Position numbers and translations under genes: made by a program
Shown here: positions 1 to 7,387 of the stretch, piece after piece
Layout: every line of letters starts with the position of its first letter
How positions within the stretch are numbered: position 1 is the first letter of the stretch
DNA from: a bacterium
GTDB lineage: Bacteria > UBP13 > UBA5359
Assembly (NCBI GenBank): GCA_028699365.1
Contig: JAQVUQ010000056.1
Location: forward strand, 1 to 10,621
Direction of reading: 5' to 3'
Length of the DNA stretch: 10,621 bases
The notes under the pieces: model-generated
What the model was told of the DNA's origin: nothing
Databases searched by the model: none
Seen by the model: only the letters and a program-made list of their open reading frames with translations

Positions 1-1746
1 GACATCGTGATTATTACCATCAAGAATCGCAGTAAGAAAGTACGATGTGCTTAGCAAAGCTTTATCAAGATGCCTGGCCGGTTCTTTAGCCTGATAGTAA
101 GGCAGGCGGGCAAGCCTGATGAACTCCCTGGTTACATCCGTATAGAAAGCCCTGTCATATAGCATCAACGGCTTGCCGATAAAGACAAGGTAATACCCAA
201 GTAATTTATTTTCAAAAAAGTAACCTGACCGATTGAGCCAACGTGCCCTCTCGGATAAACTGCCCGTTGCCTGGGACATCTCATCGCCGGCACAAGCAAA
301 TCCGTATTTCACAGAGGATATGTAATCCTCCTGCTTGTCGTCTATGACACACGCCAAACGCCGGTAATCCTCGTAAGAGACTCTGCCACCGGAAAGCTTC
401 AGCGCATCCCGCAGAGGATATACACTCCTGGCAGTAAAACGACTTACCAAAAAATAAGATAACGGACAATTGTCAAGGCTGTTTTCCAGGCGTAATCCCG
501 TTATGGCTGATTGCATGGCCTCGGCATAACTCCCTTTATCCGCCAGAATACAGGTATAAATCCCTTGAAGCATCGCCAGATCGGCCAGCTCGTTTGCAGG
601 CGGCGACTGCATAGCAAAGCCCAATTCATAATCCAGGTCGAAGCGACATTGAGGCATATCGACGGCCTTCCTGATCGTTTGGAAAAGATTGTCAGCACAG
701 AGGTCATCAGTTATCATTCTCACGATGTCTTCACGCTGCCGGCGGTCAAGACCGCTGAAAGCATTAGGGTTCATATCCAGCACATACGGCGTTTTTTTGT
801 ATAAGCTCTCCGCATATCCCCAGGCTTCCTCATGGCGGGCTTTCAGCCGTTTGGAGAGGTCAAACGCCTTACGGTAGGCAAACATGGCATTCTCTTTATC
901 GGGCACAGGCGGCGGGGCTACCTCTTTAACAGTGAATTCGAGACCGGCCTGACGAGCCCGCAATACGGCCTTGTCCAGTACTCTGTCGGACAGAAGACCG
1001 CTTATTCCATAAGCGGCATAGATTGGGATAATAATTGCCGCCGATGCACGAGACAATACCCGCGCCATGCCGGCGCCACGGACAATCCCCCTCCAGACGG
1101 CAACGGCAAGAATTATTAAAACAGCCAGCAAGGCTGACAACAGTATCAACGGAAGTCTGTAGATCAGAGCCTGGCTTGCGCCGGATAACGATATGAGCAA
1201 CAACACCGGCAACGGCAGAAGCATCAGACATCCGGCAAACAGCATCAACGGCATTAGAACCGCCGATATCAAAGGGCTCTTGAAAATCAGAGTGGCGAGC
1301 AAAGTGCCTGTGTATATAACGATCAGGAGCAACGGATAACCCAGCGAGATGATGGACGATTCGGATTTGAAAAGAAACGGTGTTCCGCCACCCGAGCGGT
1401 GAAAGATTATCCCTATTGCCAACGTCAGAATCGCCAGCAGCGCCAATCCAAAGAGATACTTTATCGTGAACAGCCTGACCGCGCCGATAGGCCTGCTCAA
1501 CAGAAACAGCCTGGTATCTTCGGCAAGCTCACCGGCAAAGGGTATGGCGCCGAGTAAGAGCGCAAAGACAACCGGAGAGAACCAGCCGGCAATGTTGATA
1601 ACGTTGTCAATCGAACCTGCAACATTAGCTGTCGCCCCAAACCGGTATATCCCAACCAAAAGCAATCTGAAAGCAATCGCCATCAGCAGCAGTGTCAGAA
1701 CTATTGCTCGCTGTTCCCGCCATTCCTTCCGAATCAAAGATCGCAT
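1..1746 (-). CDS. ABC-2-type transporter permease with large C-terminal soluble domain (partial, C-terminus off left edge)
   Basis: I read 582 stop-free codons from the ATG at 1746 to the left edge; the frame runs out of the window, so the C-terminus is missing. The start is well supported: GAGGAGG lies about 7 bases upstream. Residues 1-252 are membrane protein with roughly seven hydrophobic segments (about 14-34, 51-71, 94-115, 132-155, 158-187, 197-218, 234-252). The stretch FLLSRPIGAVRLFTIKY near 81-97 resembles the first cytoplasmic loop of ABC-2 export permeases. From about residue 255 the protein becomes soluble: a proline-rich linker, then a motif around PDKENAMFAYRKAF (282-295), then more than 280 residues I cannot assign. 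It follows the GntR/YtrA-like gene by 43 bases and is probably co-transcribed with it. Such regulators usually control ABC transporters, which supports the call. The partner ATPase is not in the window and may lie further left. The substrate is unknown. Confidence 0.75.
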   Translation of the reverse strand, partial: MRSLIRKEWREQRAIVLTLLLMAIAFRLLLVGIYRFGATANVAGSIDNVINIAGWFSPVVFALLLGAIPFAGELAEDTRLFLLSRPIGAVRLFTIKYLFGLALLAILTLAIGIIFHRSGGGTPFLFKSESSIISLGYPLLLIVIYTGTLLATLIFKSPLISAVLMPLMLFAGCLMLLPLPVLLLISLSGASQALIYRLPLILLSALLAVLIILAVAVWRGIVRGAGMARVLSRASAAIIIPIYAAYGISGLLSDRVLDKAVLRARQAGLEFTVKEVAPPPVPDKENAMFAYRKAFDLSKRLKARHEEAWGYAESLYKKTPYVLDMNPNAFSGLDRRQREDIVRMITDDLCADNLFQTIRKAVDMPQCRFDLDYELGFAMQSPPANELADLAMLQGIYTCILADKGSYAEAMQSAITGLRLENSLDNCPLSYFLVSRFTARSVYPLRDALKLSGGRVSYEDYRRLACVIDDKQEDYISSVKYGFACAGDEMSQATGSLSERARWLNRSGYFFENKLLGYYLVFIGKPLMLYDRAFYTDVTREFIRLARLPYYQAKEPARHLDKALLSTSYFLTAILDGNNHDV

Positions 1747-1789
1747 ATGTCTTACCTCCTCTGATCGTCCCTGATAATGTCCGGAGCAA

Positions 1790-2170
1790 CTAACCGAAAT
1801 GCTTGTCTATATAATCAGCAAACAAAGCCGCCGTCTCTTTACCGTCCAACCCCATTTCCGCCGCCAGCTTGATAGCATCTTCCACAGCTCCCGCGACTAT
1901 CCGTCTCTTCTCGGTCTCATTGATGGCAACAGCCTCGGCGGATATGAAATTGCCGTCGCCCCAGCGACTGTCGATCATCCCTTCCTGACGCAAATCACGG
2001 TAAGCCCGGGCCACGGTATTGGGATTAATGCGGAGCTGCAACGCCAACTCCCTTACGGGAGGCAACTGGTCTCCAGGGCGTAACAACCCGGCAGCCGCCT
2101 GGCGCTTTACCTGGGCGATAATCTGCATATATATGGGAACGCCGTTATCATTTTCCAGCTTTATGTGCAC
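1790..2170 (-). CDS. GntR-family (YtrA-type) transcriptional regulator
   Basis: A 126-residue protein with an N-terminal GntR winged helix. The recognition pattern is plain: PIYMQI at 12-17, PGDQLPPVRELA at 32-43, then NPNTVARAYRDLRQEG at 49-64 and a GDGNF wing at 71-75. The short C-terminal tail of about 45 residues with a helical end is the YtrA-type architecture, which has no large ligand-binding domain. Family members repress their own operon and adjoining ABC transporter genes, usually in response to cell-envelope stress. Here the gene lies 43 bases upstream of an ABC-2-like permease on the same strand. The start is a GTG: an in-frame TGA sits only one codon upstream (2174-2176), so no earlier start is possible, and a weak GGTGA precedes it. 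The overlapping palindromes at 2200-2216 over the probable promoter suggest autoregulation. Function is firm at family level; the ligand or signal is unknown. Confidence 0.9.
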   Translation of the reverse strand: MHIKLENDNGVPIYMQIIAQVKRQAAAGLLRPGDQLPPVRELALQLRINPNTVARAYRDLRQEGMIDSRWGDGNFISAEAVAINETEKRRIVAGAVEDAIKLAAEMGLDGKETAALFADYIDKHFG

Positions 2171-2199
2171 AGGTCACCATTAAATCGATAAGTTGTAGT

Positions 2200-2230
2200 G
2201 TATTAATACTATAGTACAATATACAGACAA
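2200..2230 (-). promoter_or_regulatory. Probable promoter and operator of the GntR/permease operon
   Basis: Read on the minus strand, TTGTCT (2230-2225) and TATTAA (2208-2203) are separated by 16 bases and make a plausible -35/-10 pair, placing the start site about 25 bases before the GTG at 2170. Two perfect 10-base palindromes, GTATTAATAC (2200-2209) and TACTATAGTA (2207-2216), overlap each other and cover the -10 and the adjacent spacer. A dimeric GntR repressor binding there would block the promoter. The palindromes are seen directly; the promoter assignment and the binding protein are inferred. Confidence 0.5.
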
Positions 2231-2260
2231 AAAACTGATGTGTCAACCGGACATCATCAG
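2229..2260 (-). terminator. Intrinsic terminator of the birA-oadGAB operon
   Basis: On the minus strand a stem TGATGT / ACATCA (2256-2251 with 2241-2236) closes a 9-base loop and is followed, after one G, by six T residues (2234-2229). An alternative register pairs CTGATG with CATCAG. It lies 91 bases past the oadB stop and just before the next operon's promoter. The T-tract shares two bases with the proposed -35 box. Confidence 0.75.
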
Positions 2261-2306
2261 TTCATGCTGTCACGTTTTTATAAATAATGATGGTTGCAGA
2301 TAAACA

Positions 2307-2321
2307 GCTCTGCTCCAGAGC
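2307..2321 (-). other. Short hairpin in the oadB 3' untranslated region
   Basis: A perfect 6-base inverted repeat, gctctg / cagagc, with a 3-base loop lies 30 bases past the oadB stop. A T-tract does not follow it directly, so it is not a convincing terminator by itself. It may stabilise the transcript end upstream of the terminator at 2229-2260. Confidence 0.3.
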
Positions 2322-2350
2322 AACGGTTCCTCTTGTAACATGCGGCGCTG

Positions 2351-3490
2351 TCAGTGAACCAGCGCCAGCAGAACACCGGCGGCTACGGCGGAGCCGATGA
2401 CACCGGAGACGTTGGGACCCATGGCATGCATGAGCAGAAAATTATCCGGGCGGGACTCCAGCCCCAGCTTGTTGGCAACCCTGGCAGCCATGGGAACGGC
2501 CGAGACTCCGGCAGATCCTATCAGAGGATTGATCTTATCCCTGGAGAAAGCGTTCATTAACCTGGCCAGCAGAATTCCCGAGGCTGTACCCACTGAAAAA
2601 GCGATCAATCCCAGCAGCAGTATACCCAGCGTCTCTACCCGCAGAAACTGTTCCGAAGAAAGCTTTGATCCCACGGCCAGGCCTAGAAGGATGGTCACAA
2701 TGTTGATGAACTCATTCTGCACCGTCTTTGACAGGCGTTCCGCCACTCCGGATTCACGCAACAGATTGCCGAAGGCAAGAGCGCCGATCAAGGGCGTAGC
2801 CGTGGGCAACAGCAGGATGCAGAGTACCAGGATAATGAAAGGGAAGATCACCTTCTCCGTTTTGGATACCGGACGAAGCTGAAGCATCTCTATGCGACGT
2901 TCATCCTCCGTAGTCAGCCAGCGCATGATAGGCGGCTGTATTATGGGCACCAGTGCCATGTAGGAGTATGCCGCCACGGCAATGGCTCCCAGCAGATGCG
3001 GAGCCAGGCGCGAGGTCAGAAATATGGCTGTCGGCCCGTCGGCACCGCCGATAATGCCGATGGAAGCGGCTTCTTTCAGGCCGAAATCGAAACCGAAATA
3101 CTTGGCCAGCAGCAACGCACCCATGAGAGTAGTGAAGATACCGAATTGCGCTGCCGCCCCCAGGAGAGCGGTTCTGGGATTGGCGATAAGCGGGCCGAAA
3201 TCCGTCATGGCGCCGACACCCATGAAGATGAAGAGGGGAAACAGCCCCGTCGCTATACCGGAGTGGTAGATCATGCCCAGAAAACCGTCGGATCCGGCCA
3301 TACCGGCTACGGGTATGTTGGAAAGGAGGCCGCCGAAGCCGATGGGAATCAGCAACAGCGGCTCAAAGCCCTTTTTGATGGCCAGCCAGATCAGGACCAG
3401 ACTCACAACAATCATCAAAATCTGTCCGGCAGTCATATTGACCACACCGGTAGATAACCACAAGGAATTAAGCATATCCCGAAAATTCAC
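2351..3490 (-). CDS. oadB: Sodium ion-translocating decarboxylase beta subunit
   Basis: A 379-residue integral membrane protein of full family length. The beta subunit decarboxylates carboxybiotin carried by the alpha subunit and couples this to export of Na+. Hallmarks visible are [10 protein letters not shown] (51-60), [17 protein letters not shown] (91-107), [12 protein letters not shown] (147-158) and [18 protein letters not shown] (321-338). Residues equivalent to those shown by mutagenesis to matter in Klebsiella OadB (Asp203, Asn373, Gly377, Ser382, Arg389) appear as Asp151, Asn321, Gly325, Ser330 and Arg337. The start is a GTG preceded by GTAGGAG at 7-8 bases; the next in-frame ATG (codon 6) lacks a comparable site. 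It begins 20 bases after the oadA stop, as expected of one transcript. Beta subunits are shared by oxaloacetate, methylmalonyl-CoA, glutaconyl-CoA and malonate decarboxylases, so the substrate must be read from the alpha subunit. Confidence 0.95.
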   Translation of the reverse strand: MNFRDMLNSLWLSTGVVNMTAGQILMIVVSLVLIWLAIKKGFEPLLLIPIGFGGLLSNIPVAGMAGSDGFLGMIYHSGIATGLFPLFIFMGVGAMTDFGPLIANPRTALLGAAAQFGIFTTLMGALLLAKYFGFDFGLKEAASIGIIGGADGPTAIFLTSRLAPHLLGAIAVAAYSYMALVPIIQPPIMRWLTTEDERRIEMLQLRPVSKTEKVIFPFIILVLCILLLPTATPLIGALAFGNLLRESGVAERLSKTVQNEFINIVTILLGLAVGSKLSSEQFLRVETLGILLLGLIAFSVGTASGILLARLMNAFSRDKINPLIGSAGVSAVPMAARVANKLGLESRPDNFLLMHAMGPNVSGVIGSAVAAGVLLALVH

Positions 3491-3510
3491 CTTAGCGCTC
3501 CTACGTCCTA

Positions 3511-5307
3511 TTAATTAATGGCCACAAGCACCTGACCGGTGCTGACCTGATCCCCGACTGTGACCGCGATGGAAGCCACCTCGCCGGTAACCGGAGATTT
3601 GATCTCCGTCTCCATCTTCATCGCTTCCAGGAGCAGCAGCGTCTTACCGCTTTCCACCCTGTCACCGATATTCACCTTTATGCCGGTCACGGCTCCCGGC
3701 AACGGCGCTTTGACATCCGCCGCCTGACAGGTTGTAGCGGTGCTGCTTACAGCGTCTTTATCTATGCCTGCCCTGATGCCGATATCGTAGCTTCTACCGT
3801 TTATCAGTGCCTTGTTCCCATCCAACGATACAGGATAGTCCCTTCCGTTAACCGTCACGGTATAGCTGCCGGCACCCCTTTCGACATCGGCCTCAGCCTC
3901 ATCTTTCTTCTTCCTGACACCGATATGAGCTTCACCCTTAAGAAAAGTCATGCCCTTATCCTTGCAGGTGGCGGCAATGAATATATTCTCATCCGTTTCC
4001 GGCAGTCCGTGCTCTCGCAGCATGGCCGAGGCTGCCTTCACTCCCTTTTGGGGATCAGCGTCGTTTATTTCCAGAGGATTCACAGTCGTGGGCTCCAGCC
4101 CAAGCTGCTCGGCGGCTATTGCCGCAATCTCCGGATCAGGAGACACAGGCGTGCGCCCGAAGTATCCCAGAACCATCTTGCCGTAACCGTCGGCAATCTT
4201 CTTCCACTGGCCGAACATGACGTTGTTGAAGGCCTGCTGAAAGTAGAACTGCGATACCGGCGTCACGGAAGTCCCAAAACCGCCCAGCCTGACGACTTCG
4301 CTCATGGCCTTTATAACCTCGGGATACCTGTCCAGGATATTGCTGTCCCGCATCATCTGGGTGTTGGCGGTCAGCGCCCCCCCGGGCATAGGTGAATAGA
4401 TTATAAGCGGATCAACCGCCAGTGCCTCGGGCGGCATGAAATAATCCTGCAGGCACTCCTTGAACACCTCTTCCGCCTCCAGCACCTTGTCGATATCAAC
4501 ATCAAGGTGATACTCCGTTCCCCGCAGGGCATGCCACATGGTGATGATATCGGGCTGAGAGGTGCCGCCGGAAACCGGGGCCATAGCCAGATTGATGATA
4601 TCGGCACCGGCATCTATAGCCGCTTTATACGCCAGCACGCTGGTGCCTGCGGTTTCATGCGTGTGAAAGCTTATCTCAATGCCGCGCGACAGCATAGCCC
4701 TGGCCTGCTTTATCGTCTCGTAGACCTTGGCAGGAGTCGAAGTCCCCGAAGCATCCTTGAAACAAACGGTGTGAAACGGGATATCGGCGTCCAGAATGTC
4801 CCTGAGCACCTGGATGTAGTAGTCAGGAGTATGCGCTCCTTCACACCCCGGCGGCAGTTCCATCATGGTTACGGTTATCTCATGCTTCAATCCGGCCTCT
4901 GCTATGCATCTGCCGCTGTAGGTCAGGTTGCGAACATCGTTAAGGGCATCGAAGTTGCGAATAGTGGTCATGCCGTGCTTCTTGAAAAGCTGCGCATGCA
5001 ACCGGATGATATCGCTGCTCTGAGACTCCAATCCCACCACGTTGATGCCCCTGGCCAGCGTCTGCAGATCCGCATCCGGACCGGCAGCCTGCCTGAAGGC
5101 ATCCATCATGGCAAAGGCATCCTCGTTGCAGTAAAAGTAGAGCGATTGGAAACGAGCCCCGCCCCCGGCTTCAAAATGCCTGATACCCGCATCCCTGGCA
5201 GCCTCCACCGCCGGCAGAAAATCCCGGGTCAGGACTCTGGCGCCGTATACCGACTGAAAGCCGTCCCGGAAAGACGTATCCATGATTCTTATCAATTTTT
5301 TGCTCAT
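3511..5307 (-). CDS. oadA: Biotin-dependent decarboxylase alpha subunit (OadA/PycB-like carboxyltransferase fused to biotin carrier domain)
   Basis: A 598-residue protein. Residues 5 to about 270 form an HMG-CoA-lyase-like TIM barrel of the 5S/OadA/PycB carboxyltransferase type. Visible active-site elements are Asp10 with Arg14-Asp15 and Gln18 in [10 protein letters not shown], Arg86 in LARGIN, the probable carbamylated Lys184 in FKDASG and the metal ligands His215 and His217 in FHTHETAG. A conserved carboxylase domain follows to about 465, then a linker, then a biotinyl domain at about 530-598 with the biotin-accepting Lys564 in EAMKMETE. The enzyme moves a carboxyl group from substrate to biotin, and OadB then releases CO2. 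GAGGT lies 8 bases before the ATG. Oddities: the usual HQS of family members is FQS, and the normally conserved WGGATF region reads [18 protein letters not shown]. It therefore belongs to a divergent branch. Oxaloacetate (or pyruvate, as PycB) is the family default; the true substrate is not proven. Confidence 0.88.
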   Translation of the reverse strand: MSKKLIRIMDTSFRDGFQSVYGARVLTRDFLPAVEAARDAGIRHFEAGGGARFQSLYFYCNEDAFAMMDAFRQAAGPDADLQTLARGINVVGLESQSSDIIRLHAQLFKKHGMTTIRNFDALNDVRNLTYSGRCIAEAGLKHEITVTMMELPPGCEGAHTPDYYIQVLRDILDADIPFHTVCFKDASGTSTPAKVYETIKQARAMLSRGIEISFHTHETAGTSVLAYKAAIDAGADIINLAMAPVSGGTSQPDIITMWHALRGTEYHLDVDIDKVLEAEEVFKECLQDYFMPPEALAVDPLIIYSPMPGGALTANTQMMRDSNILDRYPEVIKAMSEVVRLGGFGTSVTPVSQFYFQQAFNNVMFGQWKKIADGYGKMVLGYFGRTPVSPDPEIAAIAAEQLGLEPTTVNPLEINDADPQKGVKAASAMLREHGLPETDENIFIAATCKDKGMTFLKGEAHIGVRKKKDEAEADVERGAGSYTVTVNGRDYPVSLDGNKALINGRSYDIGIRAGIDKDAVSSTATTCQAADVKAPLPGAVTGIKVNIGDRVESGKTLLLLEAMKMETEIKSPVTGEVASIAVTVGDQVSTGQVLVAIN

Positions 5308-5328
5308 ATTCTTTTACCTCTTGATTAA

Positions 5329-5418
5329 GTTCCAAGTTCAATGTTCACCGTTCCAAAGTTATCAAGCACAGAACTTGGGCCATCTGCCTGGAAACCTTGA
5401 ACTTTGAACATCTGAACC
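5329..5418. repeat. Paired heptamer arrays in inverted orientation between oadG and oadA
   Basis: On the plus strand four successive 7-base units begin with GTTC at 5329, 5336, 5343 and 5350. About 35 bases further on, four 7-base units of the complementary type (GAAAC or TGAAC) run from 5391 to 5418. The two arrays point toward each other. CCAAGTTC (5332-5339) is also exactly complementary to GAACTTGG (5371-5378). The transcript could therefore fold into several alternative long stems upstream of the oadA ribosome binding site. I see no open frame or terminator T-tract here. Confidence 0.6.
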
Positions 5419-5431
5419 TTTAACCCGTTTT

Positions 5432-5647
5432 TTATAGTGCATGAATTGCTGCAATGACAGCCGCTATTTCCTCATCCCGGACAGCGCCGGCACTCTCCGT
5501 CACAACCGGCGTCTCTTCCTGCGGCCGGCACTTTGCTACTGCCTGAATTACCCTGCCGGTAATGTCTATGACCCCGACCATGATGCCCAGAAAAGCAAAC
5601 ACCGTCGTCATGCCGATTACCGTAATTATCAACCCTGTTACAAGCAT
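5432..5647 (-). CDS. oadG: Sodium-translocating decarboxylase gamma subunit (OadG family)
   Basis: A 71-residue protein with one N-terminal transmembrane helix (about residues 3-27), a short polar linker rich in Pro, Glu and Thr (about 40-55), and a C-terminal EEIAAVIAAIHAL tail. That layout is typical of OadG and MmdD small subunits, which anchor the alpha subunit to the membrane beta subunit and help assemble the complex. The ATG is preceded by CAGGAG at about 7 bases, inside the end of birA. The gene overlaps birA by 10 bases (5638-5647), so the two are probably translationally coupled. The neighbouring oadA and oadB confirm the assignment. The family is poorly conserved in sequence, so the call rests on size, topology, tail and context together. 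Confidence 0.85.
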   Translation of the reverse strand: MLVTGLIITVIGMTTVFAFLGIMVGVIDITGRVIQAVAKCRPQEETPVVTESAGAVRDEEIAAVIAAIHAL

Positions 5648-6381
5648 ATCAAATCTCCTGCTATGACGTTCCTCTCACCGCCGTCGTCCGCAGCCAGCAA
5701 CAGCGAACCGTCATCATTTATCCCCAGCGCGGTCCCGTATTCCGTTCCCTGAGCCGAATTCACGGCCATGCGGCAGCCTATATACGGGCTGCGACTCACA
5801 TATTCATCTTTTACCGATAAAAAGCCGTCATGAAGAAAAGCATCATAGCCGGCAAAAAATTCGTCCAGAAGACAAAAAATAAAACCATCCCTGTCAATCT
5901 CTTTGTCCGTCAGCAGGTTAAGAGATGCCGCAGGCTGTCCGATGCCGGTTAGATCGTCCTGCGACATGTTGAGGTTAACCCCTACACCGAGCACCATGCC
6001 GACAAGGTCATTGCCGGACCAGGATGCCTCGCTGAGAATACCGGCCAGTTTGCGCCCGTTCACCAAAACGTCATTGGGCCATTTAATGCAAGCAACGACG
6101 TCATAACCGTCCAGAAGACGGCAAAGGACGATAGAAGCGTATTGCGTAATATTGGAAATACAGAACGGTGAACCGGGTTTCATCTGAGGCTTGAGAACGA
6201 TAGTAAGATATGCGTTATCGCCGCTTTCCGATATCCATCTGCGATCTAGCCGCCCTCGTCCGGCGGTCTGTCGGGTAGCCGTGATGACCTGCCTGTCACT
6301 CAAGCCGGCGATATTCTTCAAAGCAAAACTATTGGTCGAATCCAACTCCGCAAAGGTCAGTATATTATGTTCGTAATCCAT
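5638..6381 (-). CDS. birA: Biotin--[carboxylase/decarboxylase] ligase, group I (no DNA-binding domain)
   Basis: A 247-residue biotin protein ligase. It activates biotin with ATP to biotinyl-AMP and transfers it to a lysine in a carrier domain, here presumably Lys564 of OadA. Catalytic-domain motifs are present in order: STN at 15-17, TAGRGRLDRRW at 39-49 (adenylate-binding loop), KWPNDVLVNGRKLAGILSE at 100-118, and GVGVNLN at 132-138, followed by a small C-terminal beta domain (about 205-247) ending in GDLICL. It begins directly with the catalytic domain and lacks the N-terminal winged helix of E. coli BirA, so it should not act as a repressor. In the loop motif a Gly common in GRGRxGRxW is Asp here. 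It is the first gene of the decarboxylase operon and overlaps oadG, tying it to that enzyme. The only Shine-Dalgarno-like sequence is GGTGG/GGTGA close to the ATG. Confidence 0.93.
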   Translation of the reverse strand: MDYEHNILTFAELDSTNSFALKNIAGLSDRQVITATRQTAGRGRLDRRWISESGDNAYLTIVLKPQMKPGSPFCISNITQYASIVLCRLLDGYDVVACIKWPNDVLVNGRKLAGILSEASWSGNDLVGMVLGVGVNLNMSQDDLTGIGQPAASLNLLTDKEIDRDGFIFCLLDEFFAGYDAFLHDGFLSVKDEYVSRSPYIGCRMAVNSAQGTEYGTALGINDDGSLLLAADDGGERNVIAGDLICL

Positions 6382-6387
6382 TTCACC

Positions 6388-6403
6388 ACCGCCGTAAGGC
6401 GGT
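6388..6403 (-). promoter_or_regulatory. Hairpin just upstream of the birA start codon
   Basis: A perfect inverted repeat ACCGCC / GGCGGT with a 4-base loop ends 6 bases before the birA ATG, so its 3' arm occupies the position of the ribosome binding site. In RNA it would be a very stable GC-rich stem that could limit translation initiation of birA and, through coupling, of oadG. The structure is seen; the regulatory role is inferred. Confidence 0.45.
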
Positions 6404-6504
6404 AAATCTCACCTGCGATTGTACTGGCAACTACATCCGTAAGCCGATGCGCCCGCCACGATAATACGAGTGTTCAAACGGCAAGCCCTTCTGAGGCCCA
6501 TAGC

Positions 6505-6532
6505 ATTATACCACAAACTTTATTATTGAAAA
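6505..6532 (-). promoter_or_regulatory. Promoter of the birA-oadG-oadA-oadB operon
   Basis: On the minus strand a perfect TATAAT (6510-6505) is preceded by TGG, giving an extended -10. TTTTCA (6532-6527), matching four of six -35 bases, sits 16 bases upstream. Transcription would start near 6498 and leave a leader of about 115 bases before birA, containing a weak CATC/GATG hairpin and the stable stem at 6388-6403. It is the best housekeeping-type promoter I see in the window. Confidence 0.65.
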
Positions 6533-6632
6533 GGGCATAATGGCAACCTTGCTAACAGCGGGGAAAAATGCTAACTTTATCTCGGTAATATCTAAGATAC
6601 GAGGCAAATATATTTACGAGAGGTAACCGGAC

Positions 6633-7364
6633 ATGTCGGATAGGTTGTTAACGGACAAGGCAGCCATAGTAACCGGAGCGGGACGAGGTATAGGCAAGGC
6701 TGTGGCCCTGGCTCTGGCACAAGAAGGAGCAGCGGTGACACTGGCAGCCAGAACGGACGGAGAGCTGATGGAACTGGCGCATGAGATAGAAAGCCTGGGA
6801 GGAAGAGCCCTGGCCTGCGCCACCGATGTTTCCGATGAGAAAGCCGTCCGCCGCCTGGTGGAGACCGCCGTTGCCTCCTTCGGGCGTCTGGATATAGTGG
6901 TAAACAACGCCGGCATCGGGATTTACGGCCCTCTTACCGGTATGACAGTGGAACAGTGGGACAGGGCTATGGCCGTCAACGTGCGCGGTCCGTTCCTGCT
7001 CTGCCGGGAAAGCATTCCCTATCTGCGCCTGCAGGAGCGTTCCTGTATAGTCAATATATCCTCAGTGGTCGGCGTCAAGGGATACGCCGGGCAATCCTTA
7101 TACGGTGCTTCCAAACATGCCGTCATGGGAATGAGCAAAGCCCTGGCTAAAGAGGTGCAGAGCGACGGCATCCGCGTCCACGCCGTCTGCCCCGGAGGCG
7201 TGGATACCGCCATGGCCGGACAATCCCGTCCCGATCTGGACCGCTCCGTGCTCATGCAGCCGGAAGAGATAGCCGACGCCGTTCTCTTCCTGGTGACGCG
7301 CCGGGGCAAAGCGGTGATAGATGAGATACACCTGCACAGAGAAGCTTCCCCGCCCTGGGCCTGA
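6633..7364 (+). CDS. Short-chain dehydrogenase/reductase (classical SDR)
   Basis: A 243-residue classical SDR, full length for the family. Visible features are the nucleotide-binding TGAGRGIG at 14-21, Arg40 at the end of the second strand (often a sign of NADP preference), Asp65 in TDVSD, NNAG at 91-94, Asn116, catalytic Ser144, Tyr157 and Lys161 in YGASK, and the CPGGVDT loop at 186-192. The C-terminus VIDEIHLHREASPPWA replaces the usual VDGG ending and is seen in a subgroup of SDRs of varied function. GAGAGGT lies 8 bases before the ATG. The gene stands alone: it diverges from birA across a 251-base spacer and converges on the kinase gene, with 10 bases between stop codons. The substrate cannot be read from the sequence. 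A degraded copy of its 3' end lies at 10211-10278. Confidence 0.93.
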   Translation: MSDRLLTDKAAIVTGAGRGIGKAVALALAQEGAAVTLAARTDGELMELAHEIESLGGRALACATDVSDEKAVRRLVETAVASFGRLDIVVNNAGIGIYGPLTGMTVEQWDRAMAVNVRGPFLLCRESIPYLRLQERSCIVNISSVVGVKGYAGQSLYGASKHAVMGMSKALAKEVQSDGIRVHAVCPGGVDTAMAGQSRPDLDRSVLMQPEEIADAVLFLVTRRGKAVIDEIHLHREASPPWA

Positions 7365-7387
7365 TTAACAGCCTTTAGGCCCTGGGC
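7352..7387. terminator. Possible bidirectional hairpin between the convergent SDR and kinase genes
   Basis: An 11-base inverted repeat with one mismatch (GCCCTGGGCCT at 7352-7362, AGGCCCTGGGC at 7377-7387) encloses a 14-base loop that contains both gene ends. No T-tract follows on either strand, so it is not a canonical intrinsic terminator, but its position at a tail-to-tail junction suggests it stops or stabilises both transcripts. Confidence 0.4.

Noticed and set aside
926-1231. Alternative minus-strand frames inside the permease region, such as 926-1231
   Set aside because: The 582-codon frame from 1746 to the left edge is uninterrupted, has a strong ribosome binding site and gives a coherent membrane protein; the others are out-of-frame readings of it.
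4507-5328. Long plus-strand open frame opposite oadA
   Set aside because: It is antisense to conserved oadA coding sequence, lacks recognisable motifs and is explained by codon bias of the real gene.
5329-5418. Heptamer arrays considered as a CRISPR or minisatellite
   Set aside because: Units are 7 bases, directly abutting and degenerate, with no spacers and no cas genes.
6550-6575. Direct repeat TGCTAAC (6550-6556 and 6569-6575) upstream of the SDR gene as an activator site
   Set aside because: Only two 7-base copies 19 bases apart and no convincing -10/-35 pair for the SDR gene; too weak to annotate.
6382-6632. Possible tRNA or biotin riboswitch in the spacer between birA and the SDR gene
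   Set aside because: A GTTCAAA stretch near 6473 is not within a foldable cloverleaf, and I recognise no known riboswitch core or BirA operator; only the promoter and the hairpin are supportable.
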